From assembly GCF_000718305.1 (NCBI RefSeq), contig NZ_JOFQ01000034.1, positions 21,709-85,708 of the forward strand: a stretch of 64,000 bases of DNA. The letters run 5' to 3'. The notes beneath the pieces were generated by a model. It had not been told where the DNA came from. It worked only from the letters and a program-made list of their open reading frames with translations, and did no database searches. A program made the position numbers and the translations under genes. Positions 1 through 9,768 of this stretch are shown piece by piece. Position 1 is the first letter of the stretch. The number at the start of each line of letters is the position of its first letter. This DNA comes from Streptomyces niger. Its GTDB lineage: Bacteria > Actinomycetota > Actinomycetes > Streptomycetales > Streptomycetaceae.

Positions 1-569
1 GCCGTGCCGCGCGGCGCCCGTCGCCAGGCGGACCGCACGAAACACGCCAGGGCCACCAGGGCCACCGCCGACGTGCCGTACTGCACGTACGTGTACACCG
101 GCCACCCCGCGACGTGCTCCTGCAGTACGGGCAGCAGCCGGACACCCCAGCGCCCGGGATGGGTGAAGGCGTCCCACACGATGTGCGTGAGCGCGCCGAT
201 CACCGCCGAGCACCAGAAGCGCACCACGAGCTGCCCGGGCGACAACTCCCGCCAGTCCCGGCCGCGGAACACCGCCCACGCGCGGTCCCGCCACGCCCGC
301 GGCAGCACGGCGAGCAGCGGACCGCGCAACAGGAGCCAGACGCCGACCAGAAGGCCGGCGCACAGCGTGTCCACGGTGAGAACGCCGGGCAGCGCGTGCG
401 TGAATTCTCCGAACGCCATCGCGCCCGGCACGACCGTGTCCGCGAAGTACGTCAGGTCCGGTGCGAACGACCCCGCGACGAGAGCCGAAGCCAGCAGCGG
501 GCCGTGTGCCGTGCCGTCGTGCCGCACCGCCGGAAGCACCGCCGCGGCATGGCTGAGTGTGAACGGCAT
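1..569 (-). CDS. DUF4184 family membrane protein (partial, cut by window edge)
   Basis: The reading frame starts at an ATG (complement of 567-569) and runs off the left edge without a stop. The product begins MPFTLSHAAAVLPAVRHDG and contains conserved-looking segments (GSFAPDLTYF near residue 35, ALTHIVWDAFTHPGRWG near residue 135) typical of DUF4184, a family of multi-pass membrane proteins related to metal-dependent hydrolases that keep His/Asp pairs. Hydrophobic stretches flank these motifs. No function is established for the family. The start is supported by the family-typical MPFTLSHAA opening and by a purine-rich GGAGGAGGG just upstream. Confidence 0.75.
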   Translation of the reverse strand, partial: MPFTLSHAAAVLPAVRHDGTAHGPLLASALVAGSFAPDLTYFADTVVPGAMAFGEFTHALPGVLTVDTLCAGLLVGVWLLLRGPLLAVLPRAWRDRAWAVFRGRDWRELSPGQLVVRFWCSAVIGALTHIVWDAFTHPGRWGVRLLPVLQEHVAGWPVYTYVQYGTSAVALVALACFVRSAWRRAPRGT

Positions 570-775
570 GCCCCTCCTCCTGACCGAACCCGACCGCTGT
601 ACCTGATCGAGTGATCGGTTCGAGGCAGTATGCCGGATGTGGGCGGACGGTGAGCGTGTGCCGGGAACGGTAGCTGCGCGCGGGGAGTTGTCGTAGTGTC
701 GCGTGCGTTGGAGCGCCGAGAGCGCGACGCCGTGCACCCAGCACGGTGGTTCGACGCGAAGGGGGAGTAGGACGT

Positions 776-2656
776 ATGGCAGCCAAGTTCGGCCGACGGC
801 TCCGCAGGGGAGCGGCCTCCGGTGTGGTCGCGGCGCTGGCCGTTGCCGCGCTCACCGCCTCGCAGGCGCCGGACGCCGCCAAGGCCGTGGGCAGTTCCCG
901 GGACGTCCCCCGGGGCGACACTCCCATCGACGGTGACTCCTCGTACTTCACCGACCTTCCGCCGCTCGCCGGCCCGCAGTCGCCCGGCAAGGACAAGGGT
1001 GGGGACGGCCCCATAGCCACCGGCCCCAGGGAGTCCGGCATACCGGCGACCGTGCTCGCGGCCTACAAGAAGGCCGAGGCCTCGCTCGCGCAGAGCAACC
1101 CCGGCTGCAACTTGCCCTGGCAGCTGCTCGCCGCGATCGGCAAGGTCGAGTCCGGGCAGGCCCGCGGCGGTGCGGTCGACGCGAACGGCACGACGCTGCA
1201 GCCCATTCTCGGCCCCCAGCTCAACGGCAACGGCTTCGCCCGGATCACCGACACCGACGGCGGCCGTTTCGACAACGACACCACGCACGACCGCGCGGTC
1301 GGCCCGATGCAGTTCATCCCGTCCACCTGGGCGAAGTGGGGCACGGACGCCAACGGCGACGGCGCCAGCGACCCCAACAACATCTACGACGCGGCCCTGT
1401 CGGCCGGCCACTACCTCTGCGCGGCCGGCCGCGACCTGTCGGTACAGGCAGACCTGAACCGCGCGATCCTCGGCTACAACCAGTCCGAGGAATACCTGCG
1501 CACGGTGCTGTCCTGGTACGAGTTCTACCGCAACGGCACGCACGAAGTGCCCGATGGCACCGGCATCCTGCCGACCGGGCCGCGCACGCACCACTCCGGC
1601 GCGGGCACCGGCGATTCCGGCAACGGCGCCGACAAGGGGAAGACCGGCGGCAAGCAGAGCGGCGAGAAGGACCGCAAGGGCCCGGGGAAGGACACCGACT
1701 CCGGGAAGGGCTCCGGGCCCGACAAGGGCTCCGACACGGGCAAGAGCCCCGAGGGCGGTAAGGGATCCGGCTCGGACACGGACACTGGTGACTCGGGGAC
1801 CGCGGGCCCGGGGACCGGCGGTGACAATGCCACCAGGCCCGCCCCGACCCCCGCACCCGACAGCGACGACGACTCCGACTCCGCCGGCGACGATGCCACC
1901 CCGGGTACGACGCCGGGCGGCGGCAACGAGTCGACCACGAAGCCCCCGGCACCCACCCAGCCCGCGCCCCTCGCCTCCCTCCAGCGCGTGGGGGACAAGG
2001 CGCGCAGCGCCACCGCCGGCGAGACCTTCGCCGACCGGCTGCAGGTCCGCGCGAAGAACACCGCGGACCGCACCGTCTCCGGCGTGCGGGTGCAGTACGA
2101 GATACGCGGCGACGGCGACACCCGCTTCGAAGGCGGCGCCACCAAGGTCACCGTCACCACCGGCAAGGACGGCCTCGCCACCGCCCCGGCCCTGATCGCG
2201 GGCGAGAAGGCCGGAACCTGGACCGTTCGCGCGACGGCGGTCGGCCGCGCCGTGCCGGCCACCGACTTCACCGTCACCGTCAAGGCCGAGCCGCAGGCCG
2301 AAGCCCTGTCCCGTACCTCCGACAAGGAGATGCAGGCCGAGCCGGGCGCCGGCTACGCCGACCCGGTCGAGGTGAAGGCGACCTACCGGGGCAAGGCCGC
2401 GGCGGGCGTGGCCGTCACCGCGACGATGATCGCCGGGGACGCCGCGGACCCCGCCAAGGCGAAGCAGAGCACCGAAGGCCCGTACTTCAAGGACGCCGAG
2501 GGTGCACCGCTGCGCACCCTCACCGGCCTGAAGACCGACGCCGACGGCCTGCTGAAGTTGCCGCAGATCTTCACGGACGGCCACTCCGGCACGTACAAGC
2601 TGCGGCTCACCACGGCCGACGGAGCCGTGCTCCTGGTGGACCTCAAGGTCGGCTGA
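776..2656 (+). CDS. Secreted lytic transglycosylase, SLT domain with disordered linker and Ig-like C-terminus
   Basis: A 626-residue protein that should cleave peptidoglycan outside the cell. Residues 1-37 form a Sec signal peptide (RRLRR, then a hydrophobic Ala/Val core). The catalytic domain spans about 90-255 and has the SLT/MltB-like signature AAIGKVESG, with Glu125 the likely general acid, and QFIPSTWAKWGTDANGDG further on. A Gly/Ser/Lys/Asp-rich linker covers about 270-410, followed by two Ig-like (Big-1-type) repeats that may bind or reach through the wall. The ATG at 776 follows GGGGGAG; the upstream in-frame GTG at 746 lacks a site and would spoil the signal peptide. A strong hairpin follows the stop. 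Confidence 0.9.
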   Translation: MAAKFGRRLRRGAASGVVAALAVAALTASQAPDAAKAVGSSRDVPRGDTPIDGDSSYFTDLPPLAGPQSPGKDKGGDGPIATGPRESGIPATVLAAYKKAEASLAQSNPGCNLPWQLLAAIGKVESGQARGGAVDANGTTLQPILGPQLNGNGFARITDTDGGRFDNDTTHDRAVGPMQFIPSTWAKWGTDANGDGASDPNNIYDAALSAGHYLCAAGRDLSVQADLNRAILGYNQSEEYLRTVLSWYEFYRNGTHEVPDGTGILPTGPRTHHSGAGTGDSGNGADKGKTGGKQSGEKDRKGPGKDTDSGKGSGPDKGSDTGKSPEGGKGSGSDTDTGDSGTAGPGTGGDNATRPAPTPAPDSDDDSDSAGDDATPGTTPGGGNESTTKPPAPTQPAPLASLQRVGDKARSATAGETFADRLQVRAKNTADRTVSGVRVQYEIRGDGDTRFEGGATKVTVTTGKDGLATAPALIAGEKAGTWTVRATAVGRAVPATDFTVTVKAEPQAEALSRTSDKEMQAEPGAGYADPVEVKATYRGKAAAGVAVTATMIAGDAADPAKAKQSTEGPYFKDAEGAPLRTLTGLKTDADGLLKLPQIFTDGHSGTYKLRLTTADGAVLLVDLKVG

Positions 2657-2719
2657 CTCTCGTACCGGTACGCAGTGGACCATCACTCGTACCGGCAGGA
2701 ACCGGGACCGGCAGGCATC

Positions 2720-2755
2720 GGGAGGGGCGTGACGCGCGGGCGTCACGCCCCTCCC
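2720..2755 (+). terminator. Intrinsic-type terminator hairpin after the transglycosylase gene
   Basis: A perfect 15-bp inverted repeat (arms 2720-2734 and 2741-2755) with a 6-nt loop, 63 bases past the stop. There is no U-tract, as usual in Streptomyces. Confidence 0.8.
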
Positions 2756-2910
2756 GTATGCGGTCCTGGCGTTCCGTGCGCGGTCTCCGGGATTCGTGCC
2801 GGCGCAACGTGTTCTCATCTGCGCCGCCCGTTGCTACGGTGCCCCAGCCCCAACTCCTGACGCTTCGTCAGCTCTGCTGGTGAGGTCCACGGTCGAACGG
2901 GAGGCCGAGC

Positions 2911-3045
2911 ATGCGCGCCCTCACAGCAGCCGCGATCGGGCTGGCAGCCGCCCTCGCCCTGGTCTTCGCCCTCACCGCCGTCGGCGCGCCCGACGGGCAC
3001 ACCTCTCCCGAACCACTGCTGACCACCGTCCCCGAACACCCCTGA
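2911..3045 (+). CDS. Small secreted or membrane-anchored protein (SPW_0924-like)
   Basis: A 44-residue product starting MRALTAAAIGLAAALALVF. It is a single hydrophobic N-terminal helix (about residues 3-26) followed by a Pro/Thr-rich tail. It resembles the small conserved Streptomyces protein that automatic pipelines label SPW_0924 family; this is recognition from memory, not a search. The ATG is preceded by GGGAGGCCGAGC. It lies 45 bases upstream of the DUF3068 gene on the same strand, so the two are probably co-transcribed. Function unknown. Confidence 0.6.
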   Translation: MRALTAAAIGLAAALALVFALTAVGAPDGHTSPEPLLTTVPEHP

Positions 3046-3090
3046 GGGACCGCCCCCACCCCACCGACGCACCCGAGGGAGGCCGCCGTC

Positions 3091-4101
3091 ATGCGCCGCA
3101 AGGCCAGCCTCGTCCTGCTCGCCTTCGCCGTCTTCTGCGCCGCACTGGCCCCGCTGATGCGGTGGTACGCCTTCCCCAGGCTCGCCAAGATCCCGCCGAG
3201 CCAGTACCAGTCGATGGTCCTGGAGGCGAGCCCCGCCACCCTCGTCGACTACGGCACGATGAAGGCCGAGAAGGTCCCCGAGGTCAGCATCGTGCAGACG
3301 CTGAAGGGCAACGTCGAAGCCGCCGACAAGGTCGAACGCACGGCCGGCCGCGACGTCGTCGTCTGGGACGCGCTGTCCTACGTCGCCGGACCCGACGGCA
3401 AGATGGTCTCCGAGATCCCCGAGCGCTACATCTTCGACGCGCACACCCAGGACCCCGTGCACGCAGCGGGCGAGTCGGTCGACGGCGAGCCGGTCCGCCG
3501 CGACGGCATCGAGTACAAGTGGCCCTTCCTCACCGAGAAGCGCGACTACACCTACTTCGACGCCCAGACCCGCACCTCAGCGCCCATCCACTACAAGGGC
3601 ACCCGCCGCTTCCACGGTCTGGACATCTACTACTTCGAGCAGACCATTCCCTGGACCAAGGTCCCGCTCCCCAAGAAGATGCCGGTCAAGGGCGTCACCC
3701 CGGAAGCCGTCGAAAAGATGGGCACCACCCGCTGGTACACCACCAAGCGGATGTTCTGGGTCGACCCGATCACCGGCGCCCCCGTCAACGGCGAGGAGAT
3801 CCACAAGGAGGAGCTGCGCGGCGGCGACCTGCTGCCCGGCGGTGGCAAGGTCACCGCCTTCGCCGGGCACGTGAAGATGCGTGCCGACTACCTGGACGCC
3901 ACGGTCGCCCTGGTCTCCTCGCAACGCACCCTGATCCTGCTGCTCACCACCTACCTGCCGTGGGGCCTCCTCGGTACGGGCGCCGTACTGCTGGCCCTGA
4001 GCCTGTACCTGGAGGCGCGTGGACGACGCCCGGACGCGGGGCGGCTGACGGTCGCGCCGGACGGCCCGGTGGCGGGGCACGAGGCGACGACGGCTTCGTG
4101 A
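3091..4101 (+). CDS. DUF3068 domain-containing membrane protein
   Basis: A 336-residue protein with an N-terminal membrane helix (about 6-25), a long extracytoplasmic region and a second helix near residues 275-300, followed by a short basic/acidic tail. The arrangement and the motifs PPSQYQSMVLEA and FWVDPITGAP fit DUF3068, the actinobacterial family that includes PorA-like proteins of unknown role. The ATG is preceded by GAGGGAGG at about 10 bases. It converges on hrpB. Confidence 0.85.
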   Translation: MRRKASLVLLAFAVFCAALAPLMRWYAFPRLAKIPPSQYQSMVLEASPATLVDYGTMKAEKVPEVSIVQTLKGNVEAADKVERTAGRDVVVWDALSYVAGPDGKMVSEIPERYIFDAHTQDPVHAAGESVDGEPVRRDGIEYKWPFLTEKRDYTYFDAQTRTSAPIHYKGTRRFHGLDIYYFEQTIPWTKVPLPKKMPVKGVTPEAVEKMGTTRWYTTKRMFWVDPITGAPVNGEEIHKEELRGGDLLPGGGKVTAFAGHVKMRADYLDATVALVSSQRTLILLLTTYLPWGLLGTGAVLLALSLYLEARGRRPDAGRLTVAPDGPVAGHEATTAS

Positions 4102-4174
4102 CCCCTCGCAGCCCGGGCCGCTCCACGACAACAGGCCCGGCCGCCGCGGCTCCCGAGCCACCGCCGCCGCGGCC

Positions 4175-6820
4175 TCAGCCCCGCCGCATCCGGGCCGTCG
4201 TATGGCGCGTCGGCTCGGCCGTCGCCGGGTCCTCCGGCCACGGGTGCTTCGGATACCGGCCGCGCAGCTCCGCCCGGACGGCGCGGTAACCGTCCTGCCA
4301 GAAGGAAGCCAGATCGGCGGTGACCGCAGCGGGCCGTCCGGCCGGTGACAGCAGATGGACCAGCACCGGAACCCGGCCGCCCGCCACCCGAGGCGACTCC
4401 CGCAGCCCGAACATCTCCTGCAGCTTCACCGCCAGCACCGGCTGATCACCGCCGTAGTCCACCCGGATGTGCGAACCGCTGGGCACCTCGATGCGCTCCG
4501 GAGCCAGTTCGTCGAAGCGCGCCGACTCGCCGCTCGCCCACGGCAGCAGCCGCGACAACGCCTGCCCCGCGTCGATCCGCGCCAGGTCCGCCCGCCGCCG
4601 GGCCCTGCTCAGCTCCGGCTCCAGCCACTCGTCCCGGCGCGCCAGCAGCGCCTCGTCCGCGACATCCGCCCACGGAGCCCCCAACTCCCCGTGCAGGAAC
4701 GCCATGCGTTCCCGGAGCGAGCGCGCACCGTCCGACCAGCGCAACAGGCCGAGCCCTTCCCTGCGCAGACCGTCCACCAACGCCTCCCGCACGAGCGCCG
4801 GATCCGCGTCCCGCAACGGCCGGGACACCAGCTCGACGGCGCCGAGCCGCGCCACGCTCCGGGCGACCACGTCCCCGTCCGCCCAGCCGACCTCCTCGGC
4901 CTCGGCATACAGGGCCCCCGCGGCCCATCGCGCGGTCTCCTCGTCGACGACGGCCGCCAGCCGCACCCGCGCCGAAGCCGCCGTCACGGGCCGGTCCGCC
5001 ACCGCCACCGCAAGCCACTCGGCACTCCGCAACCGCGAACCGTCACCGACCTCGGCACCGGTCCCCGACGCCATCACGTACGCCCCCGCACCCCGCTTAC
5101 GGGCCACCCGCTCGGGGAAAGCCAGCGCCGCCACGATGCCGGCCACCACGTCGTCGTTCTCACCGGGTGCCGCCGGCGCGGGGGAGGACGATCCACGGCT
5201 ACCGGGGGACGCGGAGGGCGCCTCGTCCCGGGACGCGCCCGCACCGACCGCATCCGTGGCTGCCGTGGCGACGGCGGCGCCGGACAAGGCGGAGGCCAGA
5301 CGCCGGGACTCCTGCCGCCACCGGCCGGCGTACGCGTCCCGCCCGCGGCGGGCCGTACGCCAGGCGTCGGCGAGATCGTCTCCGTACTCGCGCGGCGGCT
5401 CCTCACTGAGCAGCGCCACGACCTCCGCCGCCCGCCGCGCACCCACCTGCGCCGCGCCGTCCAGCAGCGCCCGCGCCAGCCGCGGGTGCAGGCCGAGCCG
5501 GGCCATCCGAACGCCCCGCCCCGTCGCCCGACCGGCCGCGTCCACCGCGCCCACCGCCGTCAGCACGTCCCGCGCCGCCGCCATCGCCCCACCCGGCGGC
5601 GCATCCAGCAGCGCCAGGCCCGACGCGTCCGGATCCCCCCAGCACGCGGCCTGCAGCGCGAACGCCGTCAGATCCGCCACCTTGATCTCCGGGGACGGGA
5701 ACCGCGGCAGCCGCCCGTCCTCGCCCTCCGACCAGCACCGATAGACCGCACCCGGCGCCTCACGCCCCGCACGGCCCGCCCGCTGCCGCGCCGCCGCCTG
5801 CGACGCCCGTACCGTCGTCAGCGCGCTCAGCCCCCGGGCATGATCCATCCGCGGCTCACGCGCCAGGCCGCAGTCGACCACCACCCGCACCCCGGGAACC
5901 GTCAGGCTCGACTCCGCCACCGACGTGGCCAGCACCACCCGACGCCGGTCACCCGCACCGGCCAGCACCGCGTCCTGCACCGCCGCCGGCGCCCGGCCGT
6001 GCACCTGAAGCACCTCGACACCGGCAGCCCCCAGGTCGGCCAGCTGCCCCGCCACCCGGGCGATCTCCCCCACGCCCGGCAGAAAACACAGCACATCCCC
6101 CTCCCGCTCGCGCAGCGCCCGTCGCACCACCGACGCGACATGTGACAGCAGCGCCGGATCCACCCGCATCCCGTGCGCCGGACGCACCGGCCGCTCCGGC
6201 GGCGCCCACAGCGTCTCCACCGGATGCGACACCCCCTGCGCCGCCACCACCGGCGCGTCCCCCAGCAGCCGCGACCAGCCCTCCGCGTCCGTCGTCGCCG
6301 ACGCCGCCACCAGTCGCAGCTCGGGCCGCAGTGCCTCCCGTACGTCCAGCAGGAACGCGGCCGCCGTATCCGCGTCCAGATGCCGCTCGTGGCACTCGTC
6401 CAGTACAACGATGTCCACGCCCGGGAGTTCCTGATCACGCTGGAGCCGCTGGAGCAGCACGCCCGTCGTCACCACCTCCACGACGGTGCGCGCTCCCACC
6501 GCACGCTCCCCGCGCACGGTGAACCCCACCCGCTCGCCCACGCGCTCCCCGAGCAGCCACGCCATCCGCCGGGCCGCCGCGCGCGCCGCGATCCGACGCG
6601 GCTCCGCGACGAGCACCTTGCGTACCGGCGCACCGTCCGCCGTCAGACCCGCCAGCGCCAGCGGTACGAGCGTGGTCTTGCCGGTACCGGGAGGCGCACA
6701 CAGGACGGCGGTCCCGGCGCCCTCCAGCGCCTCTTGGAGCGCGGGCAGCGCGGACCGTACGGGCAGAGCATCGAGTTCATAGCGGCGGATCACCCGCCCA
6801 GTGTCTCGTGGCACGCACAC
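4175..6820 (-). CDS. hrpB: ATP-dependent helicase HrpB (DEAH/DExH RNA helicase family)
   Basis: An 881-residue superfamily 2 helicase. Visible motifs, in order: Walker A APPGTGKTT (42-50), motif Ia VAEPRRIAARAAA, DECH box at 141-144 in VVLDECHERHLD, SASATT (motif III), and QRAGRAGR (motif VI). The C-terminal HrpB-specific domain ends in FWQDGYRAVRAELRGRYPKHPWPEDP, the conserved HrpB tail. A low-complexity Ala/Ser/Pro insert sits near residues 510-555. The start is uncertain: GTG at 6820 has AGGGGGA 4 bases upstream; GTG at 6814 and at 6793 (opening VIRRYELDALP) are alternatives. It lies 62 bases downstream of the methyltransferase on the same strand. The cellular role of bacterial HrpB in Streptomyces is not established. 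Confidence 0.93.
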   Translation of the reverse strand: MCVPRDTGRVIRRYELDALPVRSALPALQEALEGAGTAVLCAPPGTGKTTLVPLALAGLTADGAPVRKVLVAEPRRIAARAAARRMAWLLGERVGERVGFTVRGERAVGARTVVEVVTTGVLLQRLQRDQELPGVDIVVLDECHERHLDADTAAAFLLDVREALRPELRLVAASATTDAEGWSRLLGDAPVVAAQGVSHPVETLWAPPERPVRPAHGMRVDPALLSHVASVVRRALREREGDVLCFLPGVGEIARVAGQLADLGAAGVEVLQVHGRAPAAVQDAVLAGAGDRRRVVLATSVAESSLTVPGVRVVVDCGLAREPRMDHARGLSALTTVRASQAAARQRAGRAGREAPGAVYRCWSEGEDGRLPRFPSPEIKVADLTAFALQAACWGDPDASGLALLDAPPGGAMAAARDVLTAVGAVDAAGRATGRGVRMARLGLHPRLARALLDGAAQVGARRAAEVVALLSEEPPREYGDDLADAWRTARRGRDAYAGRWRQESRRLASALSGAAVATAATDAVGAGASRDEAPSASPGSRGSSSPAPAAPGENDDVVAGIVAALAFPERVARKRGAGAYVMASGTGAEVGDGSRLRSAEWLAVAVADRPVTAASARVRLAAVVDEETARWAAGALYAEAEEVGWADGDVVARSVARLGAVELVSRPLRDADPALVREALVDGLRREGLGLLRWSDGARSLRERMAFLHGELGAPWADVADEALLARRDEWLEPELSRARRRADLARIDAGQALSRLLPWASGESARFDELAPERIEVPSGSHIRVDYGGDQPVLAVKLQEMFGLRESPRVAGGRVPVLVHLLSPAGRPAAVTADLASFWQDGYRAVRAELRGRYPKHPWPEDPATAEPTRHTTARMRRG

Positions 6821-6882
6821 CGTCCCCCTGAGGGATGCTCACGTCCACCGCGCTGCGCCATGCAGCCCGGTCAGGGACTCGC

Positions 6883-7803
6883 CTACGGGTCGCGGCGGCA
6901 CACGAAGATCGCCGTCCCCGGGATCAGCCCGCCCCGGAGGGGCGACCAGCCGCCCCACTCCTGGGTGTTCCACGCGGGCCACTCCGGCTCCACCAGGTCC
7001 TCCAGCCGGAAGCCCGCCGCGACCACGTCACGTACGCGGTCACCCAGGGTGCGGTGGTGCTCCACGTACACCGCCTCGCCCCGCTCGTCCTGCTCCACGT
7101 AGGGAACGCGGTCGAAGTAGGACGACGCGACCGACAGACCCTCGGGACCGGGCTCGTCGGGGAAGGCCCAGCGGATCGGATGCGTCACCGAGAAGACCCA
7201 GCGGCCACCCGGCCGCAGCACCCGATGCACCTCACGGAAGACCCGTACCGGATCGGCGACGAAAGGCACCGCCCCGTAGGCCGAGCACGCGAGATCGAAA
7301 CTGCCGTCCGCGAACGGCAGCACCCCGGCGTCCGCCTCCACCAGCGCCACTTCGGGGGCCGCTGACTGCGCCACCTCGGGTGACGCCTGCCCCTGCGCCT
7401 GAATGTCGGCGCCGATGCGCAGGGCGTGCTGCAACTGCCGGTGCGAGAGGTCCAGCGCCACGGGAAGCGCACCCTGCGCCGCCAACCAGCGCGAACACTG
7501 CGCCGCACCCGCACCGATCTCCAGGACCCGCCGGCCCTTGAGCTCGGCCGCCGGACCCAGCAGTCCGGCCTCCGCCTCGTCCAGCCCTTCCGGCCCCCAC
7601 ACGAAGCGGTCGTCCCCCAGAAAGGCGCCGTGCTCGCCCTGGTACTCGTCGGCGTTGCGGTCCCACCAGCCACGGCTGGCCCGGCTGCTCTCGGCGTCCC
7701 CCGCGTCGCGCCGTACGGCCACGGAGTCGTCGTCCCAGGCTGCCTCGGTGCCGGCCTCGGCGTTCGTGGAAGCGGTGTCGGTGGAGTCGTCGTGTTGGTT
7801 CAT
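6883..7803 (-). CDS. Class I SAM-dependent methyltransferase
   Basis: A 306-residue protein. After an acidic, probably disordered 45-residue N-terminus comes SRGWWDRNADEYQGEHG, then motif I RVLEIGAGAAQCSRWLA (92-108), the acidic SAM-binding loop and VHRVLRPGGRWVFSVTHP, all typical of the Methyltransf_11 fold. The segment HPIRWAFPDEPG is seen in actinobacterial proteins of this subfamily. The substrate cannot be inferred. The ATG at 7803 was chosen because the longer reading frame extends into the shared promoter region with rpsA and encodes unrelated sequence. Confidence 0.85.
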   Translation of the reverse strand: MNQHDDSTDTASTNAEAGTEAAWDDDSVAVRRDAGDAESSRASRGWWDRNADEYQGEHGAFLGDDRFVWGPEGLDEAEAGLLGPAAELKGRRVLEIGAGAAQCSRWLAAQGALPVALDLSHRQLQHALRIGADIQAQGQASPEVAQSAAPEVALVEADAGVLPFADGSFDLACSAYGAVPFVADPVRVFREVHRVLRPGGRWVFSVTHPIRWAFPDEPGPEGLSVASSYFDRVPYVEQDERGEAVYVEHHRTLGDRVRDVVAAGFRLEDLVEPEWPAWNTQEWGGWSPLRGGLIPGTAIFVCRRDP

Positions 7804-8238
7804 CGCGCCGGTCGTCGTATCCTTCGCCAAAGCTTGTAGTTTTCTGAGGTTCGTGGGACTGCGCTGGTCCTGACTGGTCACAGTCCCGCGATAGATCTTG
7901 GTCAGGCCCCTGTGGCCTGTGACGGCAAGGCTGTGCGGCTCCATCTGTGCCCGGCGCGTGCCGGTTATGGGGCGATCCGCCCGCGGTGTGCGCGTTCGCG
8001 CATTGACCGTGTCCGGCTGCCCCCGTATGCTACAAGTTGCGCTGCGGGCCTGCGCACCTCAGACGGAGCAGGTCGCGCTCGCATCTGTTGCATGTCCCCT
8101 CGGTTTCGAGGCGCTGACCGGATTCTCCGGAGTTCCGGAGGGCGCGCCTCATTGCTGTCCGACTTCTGCAGAAGCGATAAAGGCTCTCGGCGTAGCAGTA
8201 CCTACGACTTCAATGTCCGTACCGGAGCCCTTTCCCAC
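7804..8238. other. Divergent promoter region between the methyltransferase and rpsA
   Basis: 435 bases without a convincing gene. It holds the rpsA promoter (below), a long rpsA leader with several GC-rich inverted segments, and presumably the methyltransferase promoter on the other strand, which I could not pinpoint. Confidence 0.6.
8003..8031 (+). promoter_or_regulatory. Probable principal-sigma promoter of rpsA
   Basis: TTGACC at 8003-8008 and TATGCT at 8026-8031 are separated by 17 bases, close to the HrdB consensus. Transcription would start near 8038, leaving a leader of about 200 nt before the rpsA ATG. Confidence 0.7.
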
Positions 8239-9750
8239 ATGACGAGCAGCACCGAGACCACCGCCACCACCCCGCAGGTAGCGGTCAACGACATCGGTAA
8301 CGAGGAAGCCTTCCTCGCCGCGATCGACGAGACGATCAAGTACTTCAACGACGGCGACATCGTCGACGGCGTCATCGTGAAGGTCGACCGGGACGAGGTC
8401 CTGCTCGACATCGGTTACAAGACCGAAGGCGTCATCCCGAGCCGCGAGCTCTCCATCAAGCACGACGTCGACCCGAACGAGGTCGTCGCGGTTGGTGACG
8501 AGATCGAGGCCCTGGTTCTCCAGAAGGAGGACAAGGAAGGCCGCCTGATCCTCTCGAAGAAGCGCGCCCAGTACGAGCGTGCCTGGGGCACCATCGAGAA
8601 GATCAAGGAAGAGGACGGGATCGTCACCGGTACCGTCATCGAGGTCGTCAAGGGTGGTCTCATCCTCGACATCGGCCTCCGCGGCTTCCTCCCCGCCTCC
8701 CTGGTCGAGATGCGCCGCGTCCGCGACCTGCAGCCCTACGTGGGCAAGGAGCTCGAGGCCAAGATCATCGAGCTGGACAAGAACCGCAACAACGTGGTCC
8801 TGTCCCGCCGTGCCTGGCTGGAGCAGACCCAGAGCGAGGTCCGCCAGACCTTCCTCACCACCCTGCAGAAGGGCCAGGTGCGCTCCGGCGTCGTCTCCTC
8901 CATCGTCAACTTCGGTGCCTTCGTGGACCTGGGTGGCGTCGACGGTCTGGTCCACGTCTCCGAGCTGTCCTGGAAGCACATCGACCACCCGTCCGAGGTC
9001 GTCGAGGTCGGCCAGGAGGTCACGGTCGAGGTCCTGGACGTCGACATGGACCGCGAGCGCGTGTCCCTGTCGCTCAAGGCGACCCAGGAAGACCCGTGGC
9101 AGCAGTTCGCCCGGACCCACCAGATCGGTCAGGTCGTCCCGGGTAAGGTCACCAAGCTCGTTCCGTTCGGTGCGTTCGTCCGCGTCGACGAGGGCATCGA
9201 GGGTCTGGTCCACATCTCCGAGCTGGCCGAGCGCCACGTGGAGATCCCGGAGCAGGTCGTCCAGGTCAACGACGAGATCTTCGTCAAGGTCATCGACATC
9301 GACCTCGAGCGCCGCCGCATCAGCCTCTCGCTGAAGCAGGCCAACGAGTCCTTCGGTGCCGACCCGACGGCGGTCGAGTTCGACCCGACCCTGTACGGCA
9401 TGGCCGCGTCCTACGACGACCAGGGCAACTACATCTACCCCGAGGGCTTCGACCCGGAGACCAACGACTGGCTGCCCGGCTACGAGGCGCAGCGCGAGGC
9501 CTGGGAGAACCAGTACGCCGAGGCGCAGCAGCGCTTCGAGCAGCACCAGGCGCAGGTCATCAAGTCCCGCGAGGCCGACGAGCAGGCTGCTGCCGAGGGT
9601 GCTGCGGCGCCGGCGGCCGGTGGCCAGGGCGGCGGCGGCAACGTCTCCGGCGGCTCGTACAGCTCGGAGTCGACGGACAACTCCGGCGCCCTGGCGTCGG
9701 ACGAGGCGCTCGCCGCGCTCCGTGAGAAGCTGGCCGGCGGCCAGAGCTGA
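8239..9750 (+). CDS. rpsA: 30S ribosomal protein S1
   Basis: A 503-residue protein with four S1 RNA-binding domains (about residues 38-106, 124-190, 209-278 and 295-364), which is the actinobacterial form; the E. coli protein has six. It delivers mRNA to the 30S subunit. The C-terminal about 130 residues are acidic and Gln/Ala-rich, then Gly/Ser-rich, and probably disordered. The ATG follows GGAG at a rather long spacing of 12, and the leader is long. Synonymous codons are strongly biased, as in highly expressed genes. Confidence 0.98.
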   Translation: MTSSTETTATTPQVAVNDIGNEEAFLAAIDETIKYFNDGDIVDGVIVKVDRDEVLLDIGYKTEGVIPSRELSIKHDVDPNEVVAVGDEIEALVLQKEDKEGRLILSKKRAQYERAWGTIEKIKEEDGIVTGTVIEVVKGGLILDIGLRGFLPASLVEMRRVRDLQPYVGKELEAKIIELDKNRNNVVLSRRAWLEQTQSEVRQTFLTTLQKGQVRSGVVSSIVNFGAFVDLGGVDGLVHVSELSWKHIDHPSEVVEVGQEVTVEVLDVDMDRERVSLSLKATQEDPWQQFARTHQIGQVVPGKVTKLVPFGAFVRVDEGIEGLVHISELAERHVEIPEQVVQVNDEIFVKVIDIDLERRRISLSLKQANESFGADPTAVEFDPTLYGMAASYDDQGNYIYPEGFDPETNDWLPGYEAQREAWENQYAEAQQRFEQHQAQVIKSREADEQAAAEGAAAPAAGGQGGGGNVSGGSYSSESTDNSGALASDEALAALREKLAGGQS

Positions 9751-9768
9751 GCACCACACGCTCACCGC

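Noticed and set aside
452..2818. 788-codon minus-strand frame opposite the transglycosylase
   Set aside because: It is a shadow of a strongly supported secreted enzyme; no start signals or domains.
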